Shown here in pieces: positions 11,918-22,998 of a stretch of DNA of 64,000 nucleotides. The DNA comes from Meandrina meandrites. Lineage: Eukaryota > Cnidaria > Anthozoa > Scleractinia > Meandrinidae. The stretch lies in contig OY855905.1 in assembly GCA_963693305.1 (NCBI GenBank), positions 24,727,937-24,791,936 of the forward strand. The letters run 5' to 3'. The position numbers and the translations under genes were made by a program. The first letter of the stretch is position 1. Every line of letters starts with the position of its first letter. Below the pieces are notes generated by a model. That model did not search any database. It saw only the letters and a program-made list of their open reading frames with translations, and was not told the origin of the DNA.

Positions 11918-12967
11918 TTAGCCGACAGTTTCACATGCTGTTAATTCTAAAAAGCGATATCCTGTACTTGGTGAAATGTCAGCCAGTTCCATGGAATTTA
12001 AATCACACGCCTGTCCGCCAGTAAATCTCTGTTGCCTCATCCTTTCCCCTCTGCCAACAGTCTTCATCCTACTCGATGATTGAAAATTCGTACACTTGAA
12101 TAAACTTCGAAGATAGCGTTTTAAATTATCCCCGTAGATTCCGTACAGTATTGGATCTAAGGCCGTGTTCAAGAGAATTAAAAGTTGGGACGCTCTCCAG
12201 ACGTAACCGTCATCCGCAAGGTGAAAGTATATCAATGTTCTCACAACCATAAATGGTGACCAGCATATTGCAAACGCCACAGTCAAGGCGGCTAAAATCT
12301 TGGCCACCTTGTGATGGCGATTAGTGCACAGTGCAAAAGCGTTTCGTGTCGGAAAGGTGCTTGAGCGTAAAGACAGAAAAATCCTTTTCTGGGCATAAAT
12401 CATATAGATTAGAGGGAAGAGGAAAAAGCAAACTGCGTGGATACTGTAATAAATCTGTCGCCCCAAACTTCCGAATGTGGCGTTTGTGCATAACGCCGTG
12501 CCAGTTGTATCCATTTGAGCTTGATAGGCGTAAAGCAATGGAGAGGCGATAATGAGGCTACCTGCCCACAAGGCGATTAGCTTGCGCAATGCGCCTACCG
12601 GAGCAATGAATCTTGCATTGAAAGGCTTGACGACGGCCTTGAGGCGCTCGAAGCTTATAACAACAAGAGTCATTATTGAAGTTGTGTAGCACGCTTCGAT
12701 TACAAAACTTTGTAGCTTACAAGATAATTGACCGCCAATCCAGGCCCATATAAAGCTTATAAAGTCCATTATGCTAAGCGTGGTATATGCCAGGTCTGCA
12801 ACGGCCAAATTTGCGATGAACCATTTCAGTGAGGACCGTGGTCTTTTTAGTTTGAAGCATAGATAAAGGACGAATGAGTTTCCCGCGATTGATATTAGGA
12901 CTATCAGAAAGTAAACGCAAGAGAATGCAACAACTATTGCTGTAGGAAACCCGTCGCTTGTTGCCAT
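11918..12967 (-). CDS. Class A GPCR, orphan (SFERLKA subfamily)
   Basis: Intact single-exon receptor of 349 residues. It has Asn30 in TM1, Asp58 in TM2 (NLAVADL), Cys83 and Cys160 for the loop disulfide, FERLK at 106-110 in place of DRY, an NAT sequon in loop 2 (162), CWSPF in TM6 (235-239) and DPILY in TM7 (271-275). Helix 8 ends at Cys292, followed by a Ser- and Arg-containing tail. The open frame continues 34 codons upstream (to 13069), but MATSDGF aligns with the starts of the 7.9, 29.3 and 39.7 kb paralogs, so I place the start at 12967. It is the intact sister of the frameshifted 7.9 kb copy. The ligand is unknown. Confidence 0.93.
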   Translation of the reverse strand: MATSDGFPTAIVVAFSCVYFLIVLISIAGNSFVLYLCFKLKRPRSSLKWFIANLAVADLAYTTLSIMDFISFIWAWIGGQLSCKLQSFVIEACYTTSIMTLVVISFERLKAVVKPFNARFIAPVGALRKLIALWAGSLIIASPLLYAYQAQMDTTGTALCTNATFGSLGRQIYYSIHAVCFFLFPLIYMIYAQKRIFLSLRSSTFPTRNAFALCTNRHHKVAKILAALTVAFAICWSPFMVVRTLIYFHLADDGYVWRASQLLILLNTALDPILYGIYGDNLKRYLRSLFKCTNFQSSSRMKTVGRGERMRQQRFTGGQACDLNSMELADISPSTGYRFLELTACETVG

Positions 12968-15527
12968 AATTTCCTGCCTTGCCGTGTATTTGCCTTCTTC
13001 CCGAGAGCAGAAAGTGAATGCTTGCTTACGTTCAATATCAATCAGTCTCTCTCGAGATCCTTCGAGCAAAGCACGTTAACTGTATGGTTTGAGAAGATTT
13101 CACCTGGTTGAAAGTTCGCAGAACTGGATGAAAATTGAAACTTGATCCCTTTTCTCCAACGGCAAACAAAGAAACAAATTGAAACAACAAAATAGGGGCA
13201 ATTCGTAACCTGCCTTGTTTGTATGGCCTACGAAAACGTATCTGAATTCCCGTCGATTGATTTTGAGTATCTGCCTTTCCTATGTGCAAAGTCCAGTATG
13301 AAGTTAACGAGTCTTTCACTTTTTACAGAAAGCCGGATCTACAAATGAGTGTATACATCCGTAAAAAAGCAATTTCCATACTGAAATTGTTTTTGCGTCG
13401 TTATTATTGAATGCATCAGGGCTACCTTCTTAAATTATTCATGAACGTTTTGTTTTCTGAAGGTGGTGTTTCAGGGAATCGAAAAGCTAAGCACTAATCT
13501 TCGGCTGTTGACTAACTGTCCTACACGTTTCACGTACCGATGTCTAAGTATCCTCATGATCATTTATTAATATAAGTCGATCACAATGAACAACCACAGA
13601 AAAAAGATAAAGCCAAACCATTTTAATTGAACTTGTAAAAGTTTGAGGGAAGTTAATTTAGTGACAGTTTCATGGGAAACTTCAGAAAATGCTATTGCAA
13701 AAAGGAAGCAAAATTTCTTAAAATATATGAAAACATATTATATTAACTTTGCTTTTTATTTCAATGTATTAAACGTTCAAAAAAAAGAGGCTAAATTTGG
13801 GTTCAAATGAGATTATTCAAATATTGTTTTATCCTGAAAAACAGCTGTATTAACACACAGTTTTCAATCTATTTTGTCGAAACATTGTAAATTAAAGCAA
13901 TAGGTTTTTTATTCTGCAGAAAAAAGGAGGAAAATGACAGTGGCAATTTCACTGCAAAATGGAACTGAGCAAAATAAATAAGTCCTAACATTTCTTGATA
14001 ATATATGAAAACAAATTACATTACTTGGCTTTTTATTCCAGTGTCTAAAACGTTCAAAGAAAAGAGACTAAATTTGGGTTCAAATAAGATTATTTAAATG
14101 TTGCTTTATCCTGTAAGACGGCTGTGTTAATATACAGTTTCTGTAGAAAAAAGAATAAGTTTAATATTTCTCAAGGTGATCGAAATTTAATTCGGATTAA
14201 CCATACATTTTTATAACGCTTCGCAGTTATGAAACATACAGCGCAATGTATCGTTAAAGTAGTCTAATTTGTTTTCATTCTTAACTAATAAATAATCATA
14301 AGACGCTGGACTAAATTGTCCTTTTGTGCCTTTTCGCCTTGCCCTTAAAAAAACTTTTCCCTCTTCCCTTCAGTGCCTCCTTGCCTGAGCACTGTTTACT
14401 GGGCAACACAATAGATGAAAATTGATGTTAAGATAAAAGAGGCCAAGTAAAACCGTCGAAAAATTTTACATAAACCATTCGACCTAATTGTGCATTATTT
14501 TTTCACTATATTCTTCACTTACTATATATGGTCTGCTACGCCTTATTAAAGGTTCTTTAATTTCGGCCTAAGGCTATTTTTTGGACCTAGGGTATTAGAA
14601 GTGCATTTTATCAACGAATGTTTTGAATTCAATTGTGAATATCGTCGGTAGTCTGTAGCAGCTGCAGCACCAATTTACAAAGGTGTTAATGGAGAGTTGG
14701 TGGCATCCAATCACAGATTAATGAGAGGAAAAACGAGTATGTAGTATGGTGAAACGTAACCACTGACTTAGGATCAATATCAAGTCATGTTGCAAAACGC
14801 ATAGTAGCCCGCCAGCTGGAATAGTATTTACAGTATTTACAATACCTTGCCGCGGGGTAGGTTGAAATGGATCACAAACTCGCAAAGATCGACGGAGCAA
14901 AGGAATCAAACCTAAATTAATTACAAAACCATTTTCTTTTTAAGCATTATGCATGCAAGTTTGTTTTGAATCTCTTCTCGTGTTGTTTAAACTGTGTTTC
15001 ATGACTTCGCATTTATCCAAATCAGAGTTTGTACAGTATTTGTAATGGAACCGCAATTGCCTCTTTCCTAGTTTGTCGCTTCAGATTATAAAATGAATTG
15101 TCAAACGCCACAATTGAAACATTGGTGTATATCCAAGTTGTGTGGAACCTTCTGTCTTCTAGATTAGAGTCAAAACTAAAATCTTGTATTTTCTCACCAT
15201 CGCATCTACAGCATCTCTCGTATTTCGAGCTTTCTTATAATTTAGTAAGCAACACTGGATGACAATCATGAGTTCTTCTGTCCTCAATATATCGCGATGC
15301 TCTTGGCCAATGCAATATAAACTGCGTTTCACTGCATGACGAAAAAGTTCGCCTCAAATTACGCTGTAGCTCCGTGGACAATCATATGTTCATGTTAGTT
15401 CATTCTGTACGATGTTAAATAATCCAGGGACCAAAAAAATTGTTCGGTTTTATATACCCAGACACTTTTTGGCAACCGGGGTGCTAGTCGACTCGACTTG
15501 ACCTTGCAAGCGACTCGACCGGCTGCT
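12968..15527. other. Intergenic spacer of the array
   Basis: Upstream sequence of the 11.9 kb receptor and downstream sequence of the 15.5 kb pseudogene. From about 13302 it is a diverged copy of the spacers at 16501-18780 and 19755-22034. It also contains an internal, locally duplicated segment: 13680-13920 resembles 13925-14150, with recurring blocks of the type AACGTTCAAAGAAAAGAG followed by TTTGGGTTCAAAT. No gene was seen. Confidence 0.65.
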
Positions 15528-16500
15528 CTACCTTTGAAATAGTATTGTTTGTAATATAGTCTTTAGATTTTCACCGTAATACCCATATAATATGGGATCT
15601 AGCGCAGCATTGAGAAAAATGAAAAGCTGAAAAGATGTCCAAACGAAACGAAGAGAAGCCACTTGAAAATAAATCAGTGTTCGAGTGATCATGAACGGAG
15701 ACCAACATAACACAAAAGCTATTGTTAGAGCAGCAAGTGTCTTTGCAGCTTTCTTATGTCGTCGATTTATAAACGAGTTTTCTACCGGTACAACTCTCAA
15801 ACGAAGGGCGCGATGAATTCGACTTTGCGTGAAAATCATATACAACAAGGGAAGAGCAAAGAAGAATATTGCGTGCAAACTGTAATATATTTGTCGGCCA
15901 GTTTCTCCCCATGTGGTATTTGCGCAAACAGCTCTACCGTCTTCGTTTGTTTCGACGCGATAAATGTGCAGTAAGGGTGAACAGACGGTTAGGCACAGAA
16001 CCCAAATTATGACCGGTTTAGTGTAGTCTCTGTTTGGCCAGATTCTAATCCTAGCGTTGAAGGGATCTGTAATAGCCTTCAGTCGTTCATAGCTCATGAT
16101 CACAAGTGTAGTTATTGAAGTTGTATAGGTAGTCTCAATGAGGAATCCTTGAACTTAACAAGTGATGTCACCACCAACCCAACGCCACAAATAGCTGATG
16201 GCGTCAAGAAGTGTAAGTAAAGTAAACAAGAGATCAGCAGACGCTAAATTTGCCACTAACCACATAAATGGAAAACATCTTCGCTTTAACGTCTTGTAGC
16301 ATGTTACCATGACCCACACATTACCGACCGTTGACAAAATGAAAATAATTGTATAAAATGCACAGAAAATAACAACCATGAATGGGGCTAAACCTTCACT
16401 GGTTGCCATCATCGACAGTACATATTCCACCTTGATTATAATATTTGGCCGAGAACCATGAAGGTATAAGAGGATTAAGAGCTTGCAAAGTCCAATATAA
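13302..16500. repeat. Tandem array unit A (spacer plus receptor)
   Basis: The first of three tandem units, beginning at AGTTAACG(A/C)GTC and ending just upstream of the receptor pseudogene. Its spacer is clearly diverged from units B and C by many substitutions and indels, but its 5' receptor half and the 100 bp above it are nearly identical to unit B. Confidence 0.85.
15528..16409 (-). pseudogene. Class A GPCR with a premature stop codon
   Basis: A receptor of the YERL subfamily, collinear over 293 codons with the intact genes at 18.8 and 22.0 kb. A single substitution at 16157 turns Lys85 (AAA in the paralogs) into TAA, directly after the TM3 disulfide cysteine Cys84. The frame is open on both sides and in register, so this is the only visible lesion. 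The remaining motifs are intact: NLASADL, SYERLKA (here with a private Met two residues before it), CWSPF and DPILY. The N-terminal part (MATSEGL) and upstream sequence match the 18.8 kb gene almost perfectly. It is either a recent pseudogene or a null allele. Confidence 0.92.
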
Positions 16501-19500
16501 AGTTAACGCGTCTTTCACTTTTTACAGAAAGCCGGATCTACAAATGAGTGTATACATCCGTAAAAAGCAATTTCCATACTGAAATTCTTTTTGCGTTGTT
16601 ATTATTGAGTGTATCAGGGATACCTTCTTAGATTATTCATAAAAATTTTGTTTTCTGAAGGTGGTGTTTCAGGGAGTTGAAAAGCTAAGCACTAATCTTC
16701 GGCTGTTGACTAACTGTCCTATGACGTTTCACGTAACGATGTCTAAGTATTCTTGTTTCAAAATATAAGTCGATCACAATGAACAACCACAAAAAAAAAG
16801 GTAAAGCCAAACCATTTTAATTGAACTTGTAAAAGTTTGAGGGAAATTAATTTAGTGACAGTTTCATGGGAAACTTCAGAAAATGCTATTGCAAAAAGGA
16901 AGCAAAATATGAAAACATATTATATTAACTTTGCTTTTTATTTCAATGTATTAAACGTTCAAAAAAAGAGGCTAAATTTGGGTTCAAATGAGATTATTCA
17001 AATATTGCTTTATCCTAAAAAAACAGCTGTATTAACACACAGTTTTCAATCTATTTTGTCGAAACCTTGTAAATTAAAGCAATAGGTTTTTTATTCTGCA
17101 GAAAAAAGGAAGAAATTAACTTAGTGGCAATTTCATCTGAAACTTCAGAAAATGCTACTGCATAATGGAAGCAAAATAAATAAGTCCTAATATTTCTTGA
17201 TAATATATGAAAACAAATTACATTACTTGGCTTTTTATTCCAGTGTCTAAAACGTTCAAAGAAAAGAGACTAAATTTGGGTTCAAATGACATTATTTAAA
17301 TGTTGCTTTATCCTGTAAGACGGCTGTATCAATATACAGTTTCCAATCTGTTTTGTCGAAACCTTGTAAATTAAAGTAATAGGTTTTGTTATTCTGCAGA
17401 AAAAAATGACAATAAATTTGAAATTTCTCAACGTGATCGAAATTTAATTCGGATTAACCATACATTTTTATAACGCTTCGCAGTTATGAAACATACAGCG
17501 CAATGTATCGTTAAAGTAGTCTAATTTGTTTTCATTCTTAACTTATAAATAATCATAAGACACTGGACTAAATTGTCCTTTTGTGCCTTTTCGCCTTGCC
17601 CTTAAAAAAACTTTTCCCCCTTCCCTTCAGTGCCTCCTTGCCTGAGCACTGTTTACTGGGCAACACAATAGATGAAAATTGATGTTAAGATAAAAGAGGC
17701 TAAGTAAAACCGTCGAAAAATCTTACATTAACCATTCGTAATTGTGCATTATTATATTCTTCACTTACTATATATGGTCTGCTGCCTCTTAGCCCTTATT
17801 AAAGGTTCTTTAATTTCGGCCTAAGGCTATTTTTTGGACCTAGGGTATTAGAAGTGCATTTTATCAACGAATGTTTTGAATTCAATTTTGAATATCGTCG
17901 GTAGTCTGTAGCAGCTGCAGCACCAATTTACAAAGGTGTTAATGGAGAGTTGGTGGCATCCAATCACAGATTAATGAGAGGAAACACGCGTATGTAGTAT
18001 AGTGAGACGTAACCACTGACTTAGGATCAAAATCAAGTCATGTTGCAAAACGCATATTAGCCCGCCAGCTGGAATAGTATTTACAGTATTTACAATACCT
18101 TGCCGCGGGGTAGATTAAAATGGATCACAAACTCGCAAAGATCGACGGAGGAAAGGAATCAAACCTAAATTAATTACAAAATCATTTTCATTTTCAGCAT
18201 TATGCATATAAGTTTGTTTCGAGCCTCTTCTCGTGTTGTTTAAACTGTGGCTCATGACTTCGCATTTATCCAAATCAGAGTTTGTACAGTATTTTTAATG
18301 GAACCACAATTGCTTCTTTCCTAGTTTGTCGCTTCAGGTTATAAAATAAATTGTCAAACGCCACAATTGAAACATTGGTGTACATCCAAGTTGTGTGGAA
18401 CCTTCTGTCTTCTGGATTAGAGTCAAAACTAAAATCTTGTATTTTCTCACCATCGCATCTGCAGCATCTCTCATATTTCGAGCTTTCTTATAATTTAGTA
18501 AGCAACACTGGATGACAATCATGAGTTCTTCTGTTCTCAACATATCGCGATGCCCTTGGCCACTGCAATATAAACTGCGTTTCACTGCATGACGAAAAAG
18601 TTCGCCTCAAATTACGCTGTAGCTCCGTGGACAAAGATATGTTCATGTTAGTTCATTCTGTACAATGTTAAATAATCCAGGGACCAAAAAAATTGTTCGG
18701 TTTTAATGTACCCAGACACTTTTTGGCAACCGGGGTGCTAGTCGACTCGATTCGACCTTTCAAGCGACTCGACCGGCTGCTCTACCTTTGAAATAGTATT
18801 GTTTGTAATATAGTCTTTAGATTTTCACTGTAGTACCCATATAATATGGGATCTAGCGCGGCATTGAGACAAATCAAAAGCTGAGAAGATGTCCAAACGA
18901 AACGAAGAGAAGCCACTTGAAAATAAATCAGTGTTCGAGTGATCATAAACGGAGACCAGCATAACACAAAAGCTATTGTTAGAGCAGCAAGTGTCTTTGC
19001 AGCTTTCTTATGTCGTCGATTTATAAACGAGTTTTCTACCGGTACAACTCTCAAACGAAGGGCGCGATGAATTCGACTTTGCGTGAAAATCATATACAAC
19101 AAGGGAAGAGCAAAGAAGAATATTGCGTGCAAACTGTAGTACATTTGTCGGCCAGTTTCTCCCCATGTGGTATTTGCGCAAACAGCTCTACCGTCTTCGT
19201 TTGTTTCGACGCGATAAATGTGCAGTAAGGGTGAACATACGGTTAGGCACAGAACCCAAATTATGACCGGTTTAGTGTAGTCTCTGTTTGGCCAGATTCT
19301 AATCCTAGCGTTGAAGGGATCTGTAATAGCCTTCAGTCGTTCATAGCTTATGATCACAAGTGTGGTTATTGAAGTTGTATAGGTAGTCTCAATGAGGAAT
19401 CCTTGAACTTTACAAGTGATGTCACCACCAACCCAACGCCACAAATAGCTGATGGCGTCAAGAAGTGTAAGTAAAGTAAACAAGAGATCAGCAGACGCTA

Positions 19501-19754
19501 AATTTGCCACTAACCACATAAATGGAAAACATCTTCGCTTTAACGTCTTGTAGCATGTTACCATGACCCACACATTACCGACCGTTGACAAAATGAAAAT
19601 AATTGTATAAAATGCACAGAAAATAACAACCATGAATGGGGCTAAACCTTCACTGGTTGCCATCATCGACAGTACATATTCCACCTTGATTATAATATTT
19701 GGCCGAGAACCATGAAGGTATAAGAGGATTAAGAGCTTGCAAAGTCCAATATAA
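16501..19754. repeat. Tandem array unit B, 3254 bp
   Basis: The period to unit C is exactly 3254 bp (AGTTAACGCG at 16501 and 19755). The spacer part (16501-18780) is nearly identical to 19755-22034; I saw one difference near 16622/19876 while reading. The receptor part changes affinity midway (see findings). Confidence 0.93.
18782..19663 (-). CDS. Class A GPCR, orphan, mosaic of its neighbours
   Basis: Intact single-exon receptor of 293 residues. It has Asn30 in TM1, Asp59 in TM2 (NLASADL), Cys84 and Cys162 for the disulfide, YERLK at 107-111, an NTT sequon at 164, CWSPF (235-239) and DPILY (271-275). The tail is very short, ending about 18 residues after TM7 (NLKTILQTILFQR), with no cysteine for palmitoylation. 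An in-frame Met seven codons further up exists here, but the 22.0 kb paralog has Val at that place, so MATSEG is taken as the start. The N-terminal half matches the 15.5 kb pseudogene and the C-terminal half matches the 22.0 kb gene. Confidence 0.92.
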   Translation of the reverse strand: MATSEGLAPFMVVIFCAFYTIIFILSTVGNVWVMVTCYKTLKRRCFPFMWLVANLASADLLFTLLTLLDAISYLWRWVGGDITCKVQGFLIETTYTTSITTLVIISYERLKAITDPFNARIRIWPNRDYTKPVIIWVLCLTVCSPLLHIYRVETNEDGRAVCANTTWGETGRQMYYSLHAIFFFALPLLYMIFTQSRIHRALRLRVVPVENSFINRRHKKAAKTLAALTIAFVLCWSPFMITRTLIYFQVASLRFVWTSSQLLICLNAALDPILYGYYSENLKTILQTILFQR

Positions 19755-22035
19755 AGTTAACGCGTCTTTCACTTTTTACAGAAAGCCGGATCTACAAATG
19801 AGTGTATACATCCGTAAAAAGCAATTTCCATACTGAAATTCTTTTTGCGTTGTTATTATTGAGTGTATCAGGGATGCCTTCTTAGATTATTCATAAAAAT
19901 TTTGTTTTCTGAAGGTGGTGTTTCAGGGAGTTGAAAAGCTAAGCACTAATCTTCGGCTGTTGACTAACTGTCCTATGACGTTTCACGTAACGATGTCTAA
20001 GTATTCTTGTTTCAAAATATAAGTCGATCACAATGAACAACCACAAAAAAAAAGGTAAAGCCAAACCATTTTAATTGAACTTGTAAAAGTTTGAGGGAAA
20101 TTAATTTAGTGACAGTTTCATGGGAAACTTCAGAAAATGCTATTGCAAAAAGGAAGCAAAATATGAAAACATATTATATTAACTTTGCTTTTTATTTCAA
20201 TGTATTAAACGTTCAAAAAAAGAGGCTAAATTTGGGTTCAAATGAGATTATTCAAATATTGCTTTATCCTAAAAAAACAGCTGTATTAACACACAGTTTT
20301 CAATCTATTTTGTCGAAACCTTGTAAATTAAAGCAATAGGTTTTTTATTCTGCAGAAAAAAGGAAGAAATTAACTTAGTGGCAATTTCATCTGAAACTTC
20401 AGAAAATGCTACTGCATAATGGAAGCAAAATAAATAAGTCCTAATATTTCTTGATAATATATGAAAACAAATTACATTACTTGGCTTTTTATTCCAGTGT
20501 CTAAAACGTTCAAAGAAAAGAGACTAAATTTGGGTTCAAATGACATTATTTAAATGTTGCTTTATCCTGTAAGACGGCTGTATCAATATACAGTTTCCAA
20601 TCTGTTTTGTCGAAACCTTGTAAATTAAAGTAATAGGTTTTGTTATTCTGCAGAAAAAAATGACAATAAATTTGAAATTTCTCAACGTGATCGAAATTTA
20701 ATTCGGATTAACCATACATTTTTATAACGCTTCGCAGTTATGAAACATACAGCGCAATGTATCGTTAAAGTAGTCTAATTTGTTTTCATTCTTAACTTAT
20801 AAATAATCATAAGACACTGGACTAAATTGTCCTTTTGTGCCTTTTCGCCTTGCCCTTAAAAAAACTTTTCCCCCTTCCCTTCAGTGCCTCCTTGCCTGAG
20901 CACTGTTTACTGGGCAACACAATAGATGAAAATTGATGTTAAGATAAAAGAGGCTAAGTAAAACCGTCGAAAAATCTTACATTAACCATTCGTAATTGTG
21001 CATTATTATATTCTTCACTTACTATATATGGTCTGCTGCCTCTTAGCCCTTATTAAAGGTTCTTTAATTTCGGCCTAAGGCTATTTTTTGGACCTAGGGT
21101 ATTAGAAGTGCATTTTATCAACGAATGTTTTGAATTCAATTTTGAATATCGTCGGTAGTCTGTAGCAGCTGCAGCACCAATTTACAAAGGTGTTAATGGA
21201 GAGTTGGTGGCATCCAATCACAGATTAATGAGAGGAAACACGCGTATGTAGTATAGTGAGACGTAACCACTGACTTAGGATCAAAATCAAGTCATGTTGC
21301 AAAACGCATATTAGCCCGCCAGCTGGAATAGTATTTACAGTATTTACAATACCTTGCCGCGGGGTAGATTAAAATGGATCACAAACTCGCAAAGATCGAC
21401 GGAGGAAAGGAATCAAACCTAAATTAATTACAAAATCATTTTCATTTTCAGCATTATGCATATAAGTTTGTTTCGAGCCTCTTCTCGTGTTGTTTAAACT
21501 GTGGCTCATGACTTCGCATTTATCCAAATCAGAGTTTGTACAGTATTTTTAATGGAACCACAATTGCTTCTTTCCTAGTTTGTCGCTTCAGGTTATAAAA
21601 TAAATTGTCAAACGCCACAATTGAAACATTGGTGTACATCCAAGTTGTGTGGAACCTTCTGTCTTCTGGATTAGAGTCAAAACTAAAATCTTGTATTTTC
21701 TCACCATCGCATCTGCAGCATCTCTCATATTTCGAGCTTTCTTATAATTTAGTAAGCAACACTGGATGACAATCATGAGTTCTTCTGTTCTCAACATATC
21801 GCGATGCCCTTGGCCACTGCAATATAAACTGCGTTTCACTGCATGACGAAAAAGTTCGCCTCAAATTACGCTGTAGCTCCGTGGACAAAGATATGTTCAT
21901 GTTAGTTCATTCTGTACAATGTTAAATAATCCAGGGACCAAAAAAATTGTTCGGTTTTAATGTACCCAGACACTTTTTGGCAACCGGGGTGCTAGTCGAC
22001 TCGATTCGACCTTTCAAGCGACTCGACCGGCTGCT
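19664..22035. other. Intergenic spacer, copy of 16410-18781
   Basis: Nearly identical to the preceding spacer. The small open frames that recur in both copies (82 codons at 20091 and 83 codons at 21588) are conserved only because the whole segment was recently duplicated, and they show no coding hallmark. No gene was seen. Confidence 0.7.
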
Positions 22036-22998
22036 CTACCTTTGAAATAGTATTGTTTGTAATATAGTCTTTAGATTTTCACCGTAATACCCATATAATA
22101 TGGGATCTAGCGCGGCATTGAGACTAATCAAAAGCTGAGAAGATGTCCAAACGAAACGAAGAGAAGCCACTTGAAAATAAATCAGTGTTCGAGTGATCAT
22201 AAACGGAGACCAGCATAACACAAAAGCTATTGTTAGAGCAGCAAGTGTCTTTGCAGCTTTCTTATGTCGTCGATTTATAAACGAGTTTTCTACCGGTACA
22301 ACTCTCAAACGAAGGGCGCGATGAATTCGACTTTGCGTGAAAATCATATACAACAAGGGAAGAGCAAAGAAGAATATTGCGTGCAAACTGTAGTACATTT
22401 GTCGGCCAGTTTCTCCCCATGTGGTATTTGCGCAAACAGCTCTACCGTCTTCGTTTGTTTCGACGCGATAAATGTGCAGTAAGGGTGAACATACGGTTAG
22501 GCACAGAACCCAAATTATGACCGGTTTAGTGTAGTCTCTGTTTGGCCAGATTCTAATTCTAGCGTTGAAGGGATCTGTACTGACCTTCAGTCGTTCATAG
22601 CTTATGATCACAAGTGTAGTTATTGAAGTTTTATAGGTAGTCTCAATGAGGAATCCTTGAACTTTACAAGTGATGTCACCACCAACCCAACGCCACAAAT
22701 TGCTGATGGCGTTAAGAAGTGTAAGTAAAGTAAATAAGAGATCAGCAGACGCTAAATTTGCCACTAACCACATAAATGGAAAACATCTTCGCTTTAACGT
22801 CTTGTAGCATGTTACCATGACCCACACATTACCGACCGTTGACAAAATGAAAATAATTGTATAAAATGCACAGAAAATAACAACCATGAATGGGGTAAAA
22901 CCTTCGCTGTTTGCCATCATCGACAGTTCATATTCCACCTTGATTATAATATTTGGCCGAGAACCATGAAGGTAAAGAGGATTGAGACCTTGCAAAAG
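19755..22998. repeat. Tandem array unit C
   Basis: The third unit, with the same start sequence as unit B. It ends near 22998, where the sequence upstream of the receptor diverges from units A and B into unique DNA. This is the original right edge of the array. Confidence 0.85.
22036..22917 (-). CDS. Class A GPCR, orphan (YERL subfamily)
   Basis: Intact single-exon receptor of 293 residues, the sister of the 18.8 kb gene. It differs from that gene mainly in the N-terminal half: MANSEGFTPF instead of MATSEGLAPF, Asn for Asp and Tyr at two places in TM2 and loop 1, Lys in the TYKTS stretch of TM3, and KVSTDP instead of KAITDP in loop 2. From TM4 onward only Ser/Cys and Gly/Ser changes near TM7 were noticed. 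It has CWSPF, DPILY and the same very short tail. The frame is open further upstream to 22995, but the conserved MA(T/N)SEG start is preferred. Confidence 0.92.
   Translation of the reverse strand: MANSEGFTPFMVVIFCAFYTIIFILSTVGNVWVMVTCYKTLKRRCFPFMWLVANLASADLLFTLLTLLNAISNLWRWVGGDITCKVQGFLIETTYKTSITTLVIISYERLKVSTDPFNARIRIWPNRDYTKPVIIWVLCLTVCSPLLHIYRVETNEDGRAVCANTTWGETGRQMYYSLHAIFFFALPLLYMIFTQSRIHRALRLRVVPVENSFINRRHKKAAKTLAALTIAFVLCWSPFMITRTLIYFQVASLRFVWTSSQLLISLNAALDPILYGYYGENLKTILQTILFQR

Noticed and set aside
12968..13069. Upstream start codons giving longer N-termini for the 11.9, 18.8, 22.0, 29.3 and 57.6 kb receptors
   Set aside because: The added residues are not conserved among paralogs, while MA(T/S)(S/N)(D/E) at the inner start is.
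18334..21839. Identical 82- and 83-codon frames repeated in the spacers
   Set aside because: Their identity is explained by the very recent 3254 bp duplication, in which the non-coding bases are just as conserved; copy A does not keep the frames.
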